From JACKAN01 sp964502735 (GTDB lineage: Bacteria > Bdellovibrionota > Bdellovibrionia > Bdellovibrionales > UBA1609), in assembly GCA_964502735.1 (NCBI GenBank), contig CAZCYD010000080.1:1-10270 (forward strand): 10,270 nucleotides of DNA, in the 5' to 3' direction. Under the pieces are notes generated by a model. That model was not told the origin of the DNA. It saw only the letters and a list, made by a program, of their open reading frames with translations, and made no database searches. This document shows positions 5,906 through 10,270 of the stretch, piece by piece. A program made the position numbers and the translations under genes. Position 1 is the first letter of the stretch; each line of letters starts with the position of its first letter.

Positions 5906-6475
5906 ATGAAAAGTTCATTCTTTTTTCTTATCTTTTTAGTTTCACTTTTAACTTCTAATCCATTAGAGGCTAAAATTCGTTTAACAGGCGACTCAAACTC
6001 TTCAGTACAAATCTTGATCTATGGTAGTTTGCAATGTCCATTCACAAAAACTGTTCTTGAATATGTACCAGAATTTGAAAAGGAGTTCGGCAGTCTAGTT
6101 TCCGTCGTCTTTTCACACTTCCCACTGTCTTTTCAAAAACAGTCCCAACCAGCAGCTATTGCAGCTGAATGTGCGAACTCTCAATCTGCTGGATATAAAT
6201 TTGTTATGGAATTAATCTCTCAACAGCACCGACTCTCAACCCCATTCTTTTTAGAGGTTGCAAAAAATATAAGAGTAAATAATTTTGTACAATTTGAGAA
6301 TTGCCTAATTAACCCAACTTCAGAAGAACACATTGTAGATTTAGATCGTCAAACTGGAGTTGCATTGGGTGTTGACGGAGTCCCCTACTCCTTTGTTAAT
6401 GGGCATGTTATTGACCGATCCATTCCCTACAAGGATTTTGTTAAAATCATTAATCAAAAAATAAAGAACAAATAA
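5906..6475 (+). CDS. DsbA-family thioredoxin-fold protein, monothiol (CPFT) active site
   Basis: This encodes 189 aa. The ATG at 5906 is chosen because GGAGGGG lies 5-6 nt upstream and the protein then begins with a clean signal peptide (residues 1-22, ending LEA). An upstream in-frame start at 5885 would bury that site. The layout is that of the DsbA/Com1 group: strand VQILIYGSLQ, active site CPFT (44-47), a helical insert with AAECANSQ (Cys89) and FENCL (Cys133), then GVDGVPYSFVNG with cis-Pro160. Normal members read CPxC, so the resolving Cys is replaced by Thr here. A single nucleophilic Cys cannot form the usual intramolecular disulfide, which favours glutathionylation-type, isomerase-like or binding roles. 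The protein is probably periplasmic. No DsbB-like partner is nearby. Confidence 0.85.
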   Translation: MKSSFFFLIFLVSLLTSNPLEAKIRLTGDSNSSVQILIYGSLQCPFTKTVLEYVPEFEKEFGSLVSVVFSHFPLSFQKQSQPAAIAAECANSQSAGYKFVMELISQQHRLSTPFFLEVAKNIRVNNFVQFENCLINPTSEEHIVDLDRQTGVALGVDGVPYSFVNGHVIDRSIPYKDFVKIINQKIKNK

Positions 6476-6541
6476 AAAGTCAAACCCCAACTAAAAACTT
6501 GATTGACCTGCTAGTATATTATTTGAGACCCTAAAGACAAA

Positions 6542-6625
6542 GTGAATTCGAAACTAAAGTATCTCCTTATCTTTCCTGTTACCCTCTTAATTGTAAACCT
6601 AGTTCTCTCTCTTTTCGAAAAATGA
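6542..6625 (+). CDS. possible 27-aa single-span membrane peptide
   Basis: A GTG-initiated frame encodes a short peptide with a Lys-containing N-terminus (residues 2-6, NSKLK), a hydrophobic core (about residues 8-25) and a final Glu-Lys. The upstream AAAGAC is a poor ribosome site. The shape fits a small membrane protein, but a random hydrophobic frame in AT-rich DNA could look the same. Otherwise the 6476-6703 intergenic region shows nothing I can assign. Confidence 0.15.
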   Translation: MNSKLKYLLIFPVTLLIVNLVLSLFEK

Positions 6626-6703
6626 TATTCTGAGCCCTACAGTGAGGTTCTTTTCTAGTGTCCATATTTTTTTCCCATTCTAAATATATTTTTTTTGAAA
6701 ATT

Positions 6704-7555
6704 ATGAGCTTTAAGAATATTGCCACAATGTTATTTATTGTGACAGCCTCATCCCTTGGAAGCCTTTTCCACTTTTTTTACTTTTCAGATTATACCGTTC
6801 AGTTTATGGTGTCTTTAGGTATAGTCTATGTAATGTGGACAACGTGGCATTTCGGCGTTCAGGCACAGGGACTGTTTCGTTTTTTCAGTTACAATGAAAA
6901 AAAATTAAAATTTAGACGCTTAGAAGCCTACTTTTTAGGCTTCACCTACTTCTTCGCATTACCTTATGCATGGCTTGTAAACAAGTTTAGATTTGCTGCA
7001 ATCTTACCATTTGAATTCCCAGAAAGCCCTCTCCATATACCCACTATTATCACCATAACCCTCTTACAAATCATTGCCTATATAGTCCTAGTTAAAAAAG
7101 AAAACTGTCATTTCTCATGGGGCCATTATTTAGCAATTTACTACATGGTGGCACCAATATGTATAGCCCAAACCCCTCATAACTTCTTTTTAGTAAGTTA
7201 TTTTGTTTATCTTTTACCTCATCACCTAACTGAAATATTCTTTCAAAGCTATATTTTTAAGGGGATTGTTAAGGCCAGTCGTACTCCCCTCAAAACCTCA
7301 GCGGGGATTTTAACCCTATTAGAAATTTGCGTTGCCATTCTTTACTTTTGCTATGACTTCAGGTCTGTATCCACAGTCTCCAGCGAGGGACAAATAGACT
7401 GGAGACGCTTTGGTCATGCTCATATTGGAGCCCATATGGCTATGTGCTTTTTCCTTACAAGCTCTCTGTTACATTTTTATGTCGATGGCATTATTTTTCG
7501 CTTTAGAGACGAAAAAATACGCAAAAAAGTTCTACCTATGTTAGTAGGACCATAA
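6704..7555 (+). CDS. polytopic membrane protein with conserved-looking histidines, unknown function
   Basis: This encodes 283 aa from the ATG at 6704. A TTG at 6695 would add three residues, and neither start has a clear ribosome site. About seven hydrophobic spans are visible, near residues 8-27, 32-50, 75-92, 113-131, 141-156, 161-180, 200-217 and 242-260 (one may be re-entrant). His residues sit at span edges: TTWHFGVQAQG (His49), LLPHHLTEIFF (173-174), FGHAHIGAHMA (238, 240, 244) and LLHFYVDGIIFRFRD (257-269). The HFxxDG(I/F)I(F/W)+ ending recalls a group of uncharacterised bacterial membrane proteins. Multiple His in a helical membrane protein can mark di-iron hydroxylase- or carotenoid-cleaving-type enzymes, but the canonical HxxHH boxes are not seen. 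The gene converges on the small secreted gene at 7630. Confidence 0.7.
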   Translation: MSFKNIATMLFIVTASSLGSLFHFFYFSDYTVQFMVSLGIVYVMWTTWHFGVQAQGLFRFFSYNEKKLKFRRLEAYFLGFTYFFALPYAWLVNKFRFAAILPFEFPESPLHIPTIITITLLQIIAYIVLVKKENCHFSWGHYLAIYYMVAPICIAQTPHNFFLVSYFVYLLPHHLTEIFFQSYIFKGIVKASRTPLKTSAGILTLLEICVAILYFCYDFRSVSTVSSEGQIDWRRFGHAHIGAHMAMCFFLTSSLLHFYVDGIIFRFRDEKIRKKVLPMLVGP

Positions 7556-7629
7556 ATTATTTTTTGTCGTAAATCATTTCTTTAAGAAGCTTAATCTTAT
7601 TAAATCCACTATCTCTACAAGCAATTAAA

Positions 7630-8004
7630 CTAAGGCAATCTAGCGCGATAAGCGTCGCGGATAGTGTTGTAAATAGCCGCTCGACGCTGAGCCTCTGGTG
7701 GCTTTTCAGCACACTCTACGTCTAAAATTTCTATATCCCACGATACGTTACAATCTTGCTCACTTGATACAAGGGCATCATAGGTCGCATCAAGATTGCG
7801 GCCAAAAAGAGAACGAGACTCACACCAAACACTTTCCTCTACCCAATCGTAAAACTCAGCTTCAGAAGTGTAGCAACTCCATTGAAAAGTCGCAGCTGCC
7901 TTTGATAGATCACTTGCATCTGAAAATATCGCTGTAAATAATAACCCCCCAATAATAGTCGTTGAACTAAGAAAACAAATTCGAAGTTTGCTCACTTTGA
8001 TCAC
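7630..8004 (-). CDS. small secreted four-cysteine protein
   Basis: This encodes 124 aa. The GTG at 8004-8002 is supported by a perfect AGGAGG 7 nt upstream. The N-terminus has Lys/Arg, then a hydrophobic stretch (about residues 10-28), consistent with a Sec signal peptide cleaved near SDA (28-30). The mature chain of about 94 residues has four Cys (44, 61, 85, 98) that could form two disulfides in the periplasm. Other features are Trp-rich turns (FQWSCY, WVEESVWCES, VSWD) and a basic C-terminal helix (AQRRAAIYNTIRDAYRARL). I do not recognise the family. Base composition in the coding part (more C/G at codon position 3) looks somewhat higher in GC than its AT-rich surroundings, though I have not computed it. 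Confidence 0.65.
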   Translation of the reverse strand: MIKVSKLRICFLSSTTIIGGLLFTAIFSDASDLSKAAATFQWSCYTSEAEFYDWVEESVWCESRSLFGRNLDATYDALVSSEQDCNVSWDIEILDVECAEKPPEAQRRAAIYNTIRDAYRARLP

Positions 8005-8017
8005 TATTCAACCTCCT

Positions 8018-8035
8018 ATATATATGTATATATAT
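8018..8035 (-). repeat. AT palindrome next to the ribosome site of the four-Cys protein gene
   Basis: Two 8-bp arms of alternating A/T flank a 2-bp centre and stop directly beside the AGGAGG of the 7630-8004 gene. It could contain the -10 element, or it could form a weak RNA hairpin abutting the ribosome site. Confidence 0.5.
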
Positions 8036-8132
8036 AATAAACATGTATAAAAAAAACTTATACTTGAAGTCCCAACTCCCATAATCCAAGTTGATCTAAC
8101 TTGTAATTTAAGGCACAAAAAAGCAAGATATT

Positions 8133-8187
8133 ATCCATGTGGAGATATTTTTGAAAAAAATCCTCACATCCAAATCCATGTGGATTT
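8133..8187. promoter_or_regulatory. paired 11-bp repeats and palindrome in the ldhA leader
   Basis: ATCCATGTGGA occurs at 8133-8143 and again at 8174-8184, a 41-bp shift (about four helical turns, so on the same DNA face). The second copy sits in the inverted repeat AAATCCATGTGGATTT (8172-8187). Between them, 8138-8168 can fold into an imperfect hairpin (TGTG...CACA ends, T-run paired to A-run). It lies 47 bp upstream of the ldhA start. It does not match the Rex consensus I know. Confidence 0.4.
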
Positions 8188-8233
8188 ATTTATGAGGTTT
8201 CTCACGACCTTAAGTTTTTACCAGGAGGACTGT

Positions 8234-9226
8234 ATGCGAGTCGCTTTTTACTCCACCTTTAATTTTGAAAAAGCTTTTTATATCCCATACAATCACGAGA
8301 ACGATTTGGAAATTAACTTTTTTGAAACTAGTATTAATAAGGACACCGCCCTTTTGGCAAAAAATCATGATGTCGTCTGCGTCTTTGCTAATGACAAAGT
8401 TACAAAGGACGTTGTAGGGGTGCTCGCAAAAAATGGAATTCGCCTGATAGCACTCAGAGCGGCGGGATTTAATAATATTGACATGGAAGCCTGCAATAAC
8501 GCCAAAATTAAAGTTGTTCGCGTGCCCGAGTACTCTCCCTACGCTGTAGCTGAACACACTGTTGCGCTCATACTGACTCTAAACCGCAAAACTCATAAAG
8601 CCTACAATAGAGTTCGAGAAGGCAACTTCAATCTAGACGGACTCATTGGTTTTGATTTAAACAATAAAACCATAGGAGTTATTGGTACCGGAAAAATTGG
8701 AGCAGTATTTTGCAAAATAATGCTGGGGTTTGGCTGCAAGGTTTTAGCCTACGATCAAAAAACCGACAGAGAACTTGAGCGTGCCGGCGTCAAATATGTG
8801 GAGTTTGGTCAGCTCTTAAGCTCCAGCGATATCATATCACTCCACATACCGTTAACGCCACAAACATTTCATATTATCAATCAAAATCAAATTGACCTTA
8901 TGAAAAACGATGTCGTGTTAGTTAACACTAGTCGGGGAGCTTTAATTGATACTAAAGCTCTTATTAGGGGGTTAAAAAATAATAAAATTAAGGCGGCCGG
9001 GCTAGATGTTTACGAAGAAGAAGAAGGGCTTTTTTTCCACGATCACTCCCATAAATTTATAGAGGATGACCTCATTGCTAGACTTATAACATTCCCTAAT
9101 GTTTTAATAACCTCACACCAAGCTTTTCTCACCCATGAAGCTCTTGAAAATATTGCACAGACAACCATGGAAAATATCAAAGCCTTTCAAAAGAGCGAAC
9201 CTTTGGAAAACCAGATCACAATATAG
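8234..9226 (+). CDS. ldhA: fermentative D-lactate dehydrogenase
   Basis: This encodes 330 aa, almost the same length as E. coli LdhA (329), and aligns along its whole length by eye. It reduces pyruvate to D-lactate with NADH in the cytoplasm, regenerating NAD+ when respiration is limited. The ATG at 8234 is fixed by AGGAGG at 8223-8228. An upstream GTG at 8180 would add an unsupported extension. Landmarks are ALRAAGFNNID (73-83), RVPEYSPYAVAEH (96-108), the NAD-binding GTGKIG (151-156), catalytic Arg234 in NTSRGALID, Glu263 in DVYEEEEGLFF, and His295 in SHQAFLT. Its leader holds the paired repeats described separately, so expression is probably regulated. An LDH in an otherwise envelope-rich window suggests the organism can ferment or balance redox under low oxygen. 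Confidence 0.95.
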   Translation: MRVAFYSTFNFEKAFYIPYNHENDLEINFFETSINKDTALLAKNHDVVCVFANDKVTKDVVGVLAKNGIRLIALRAAGFNNIDMEACNNAKIKVVRVPEYSPYAVAEHTVALILTLNRKTHKAYNRVREGNFNLDGLIGFDLNNKTIGVIGTGKIGAVFCKIMLGFGCKVLAYDQKTDRELERAGVKYVEFGQLLSSSDIISLHIPLTPQTFHIINQNQIDLMKNDVVLVNTSRGALIDTKALIRGLKNNKIKAAGLDVYEEEEGLFFHDHSHKFIEDDLIARLITFPNVLITSHQAFLTHEALENIAQTTMENIKAFQKSEPLENQITI

Positions 9227-9263
9227 TTCAGTCTTAGAGTAAAATAAAATTTATCTGCTGACA

Positions 9264-9293
9264 TTCTTCTTGCAAATTTGGGGTGTTTATAAT
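9264..9293 (+). promoter_or_regulatory. candidate promoter for ppa
   Basis: A perfect TATAAT (9288-9293) lies about 60 bp before the ppa start. The -35 region is poor (TTCTTC at 9264-9269, 18-bp spacer). The 129-bp gap after ldhA, with no strong terminator hairpin, leaves read-through from ldhA possible. Confidence 0.4.
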
Positions 9294-9355
9294 CTAGTGT
9301 CTGTAAAAAACAACTAAACCGTCGAGTATCAGCACAGAGATGGAGGCCCGTTATT

Positions 9356-9895
9356 ATGCACCCCTGGCACGAGGTTGAAATTGGCAGTAATGCACCGGAA
9401 ATTTTAAATTCAGTTGTCGAAATCCCCAAGGGCTCAAAAGCTAAATACGAGCTTGATAAAACAAGTGGGCTCATCATGATGGATCGAATACTTTTTAGTT
9501 CCGTACATTATCCGGCTAACTATGGATTTATACCCCAATCTTATTGTGAAGATGGAGACCCCCTAGACATATTAATTCTTGGGCAAGAGCCTGCGGTTCC
9601 ACTCTGCATTATGAGGTCTAAACCCATTGGTGTTATGAAAATGCTAGATCAAGGTGAAGCCGATGATAAAATCATTGCCGTCCACGCTGATGATCCCGAA
9701 TATGCTCATTATGACTCTATTGAGTCGCTCCCTCCTCACCGCGTCGTCGAGATCAGGAGGTTTTTTGAGGATTATAAACAACTTGAAAACAAGTCTGTAA
9801 AGGTAGAAAATTTCTTCGATAAAAATGAGGCGACAAGAGTTATCAAAGCCGCCCTACTCCTTTATCAACAAACTTTTAGTTCTAGGAAAGAATAA
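9356..9895 (+). CDS. ppa: family I inorganic pyrophosphatase
   Basis: This encodes 179 aa, the usual size for bacterial soluble pyrophosphatases. GGAGG lies 9 nt before the ATG at 9356. It hydrolyses pyrophosphate to two phosphates in the cytoplasm with Mg2+, pulling biosynthetic reactions forward. Active-site residues visible by comparison with the E. coli enzyme are Glu22 and Lys30 in VEIPKGSKAKYE, Tyr56 in NYGFIPQ, the signature EDGDPLDILIL (Asp66, Asp68, Asp71), Asp98 and Asp103 with Lys105 in LDQGEADDKI, and FFEDYKQLE (Tyr140, Lys141). All expected metal and phosphate ligands appear present, so it should be active. The family hexamer interface was not assessed. It is probably transcribed from its own promoter. 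Confidence 0.95.
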   Translation: MHPWHEVEIGSNAPEILNSVVEIPKGSKAKYELDKTSGLIMMDRILFSSVHYPANYGFIPQSYCEDGDPLDILILGQEPAVPLCIMRSKPIGVMKMLDQGEADDKIIAVHADDPEYAHYDSIESLPPHRVVEIRRFFEDYKQLENKSVKVENFFDKNEATRVIKAALLLYQQTFSSRKE

Positions 9896-10037
9896 TATCT
9901 GTCGATCCCTTGATCTTACTGCATGATTCTACTATAAACCTTGTTAGCCTCTTCTTTTATACTTAACTCCCCCTTGCTTGGTTTTGCTAGGAATTTAACT
10001 CTTTGTTAATTGTAGAAGAAATAGAGGAACGTCAATT

Positions 10038-10114
10038 GACCACGTAGCTCAGTAGGATAGAGCAACAGTTTCCTAAACTGTAGGTCGCAGGTTCAATTCC
10101 TGCCGTGGTCACCA
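10038..10114 (+). tRNA. tRNA-Arg (anticodon CCU)
   Basis: This 77-nt cloverleaf includes an encoded CCA. The acceptor stem GACCACG pairs perfectly with CGTGGTC, the D-stem GCTC pairs with GAGC, and the anticodon stem ACAGT pairs with ACTGT. The loop TTCCTAA places CCT at 10072-10074. The T-arm is GCAGG, TTCAATT, CCTGC. It reads the rare Arg codon AGG. The 142 bp between ppa and this gene hold no gene. A weak promoter-like TTGCTT...TTAACT pair near 9974-10000 has too short a spacer to call. Confidence 0.97.
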
Positions 10115-10155
10115 TTATGTTAGAGATGTCGCATAGGCTTTGTGTTTCATTCCAA

Positions 10156-10198
10156 GGTTCGATCCCGCAGACACCAAAGGTGTCGCGGTTCGATCCCC
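10156..10198 (+). repeat. direct repeat of a tRNA T-arm-like 11-mer with an intervening hairpin
   Basis: GGTTCGATCCC occurs at 10156-10166 and 10187-10197, 31 bp apart. Between them GACACC-AAA-GGTGTC (10170-10184) is a perfect 6-bp hairpin. CCGC and GCGG extend it by 4 bp past a bulged A at 10169. TTCGATC is a typical T-loop, and the first copy ends near ACACCA like a tRNA 3' end. However, neither copy has a matched T-stem or acceptor, so these look like tRNA fragments rather than genes. There is no T-run, so it is not a standard terminator. Confidence 0.55.
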
Positions 10199-10270
10199 TT
10201 CAGCAAGAAATTCTGCATTCGTCAGACCTGAGAGGCCAGCTCTTGTCATGTTACTTGAACCCATCTACGA

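Noticed and set aside
8180..8233. Upstream GTG start for ldhA
   Set aside because: It lies inside the palindrome, has no ribosome site, and adds residues absent from the family. The ATG at 8234 has AGGAGG.
8210..8557. Antisense open frame in ldhA, and similar antisense frames in other genes
   Set aside because: They shadow strongly supported genes and lack ribosome sites or recognisable protein features.
10170..10184. Rho-independent terminator for the tRNA
   Set aside because: The hairpin is good, but the sequence after it is GCGGTTCGATCC with no T-run.
10151..10210. Second or third tRNA gene after tRNA-Arg
   Set aside because: Only T-loop-like pieces are present. T-stems do not pair, no acceptor, D or anticodon arms can be built, and the spacing to ACACCA is too short.

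Overview
The window reads as a stretch of chromosome from a low-GC, double-membrane (Gram-negative) bacterium. It holds three putative outer-membrane or envelope-linked clusters with Sec signal peptides, a lipoprotein, two beta-barrel proteins (one ends in Phe, as BamA substrates often do), and housekeeping genes (ldhA, ppa, tRNA-Arg). The domain mix, especially a barrel with Cys-Cys just after the signal peptide next to redoxin and YtkA/FixH-type proteins, suggests a Bdellovibrionota/Myxococcota-like lineage. That placement is from memory of such families and is weak. A run of exactly 100 N flanked by identical 55-base ends shows this is a draft scaffold.

Layout. Positions 1-1155 (+): the C-terminal part of an outer-membrane barrel protein, then a tandem PRC-barrel protein. 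Positions 1162-4156 (-): a tight five-gene cluster read leftward, with bacterioferritin, a CxC redoxin, a YtkA-like lipoprotein, an outer-membrane barrel protein and a His/Cys-rich secreted protein. Positions 4157-4586: the bacterioferritin promoter region with two inverted repeats, then a 12-bp tandem repeat interrupted by the assembly gap. Positions 4587-7555 (+): a 409-aa secreted orphan, a DsbA-like protein that has lost its second active-site Cys, and a His-rich polytopic membrane protein. Positions 7630-8004 (-): a small secreted four-Cys protein. Positions 8005-9895 (+): a repeat-rich leader, fermentative D-lactate dehydrogenase and family I inorganic pyrophosphatase. Positions 10038-10114 (+): tRNA-Arg(CCU), followed by two copies of a T-arm-like 11-mer.

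The most interesting unit is the five-gene leftward cluster. Gaps of 7, 0, -7 and 34 nt imply one transcript. It joins cytoplasmic iron storage and oxidation to four exported proteins, three with Cys/Met/His arrangements suited to soft-metal or thiol chemistry. I infer an envelope metal-handling (copper and/or iron) or thiol-redox system. None of these genes was matched to a named pathway and the function is untested.
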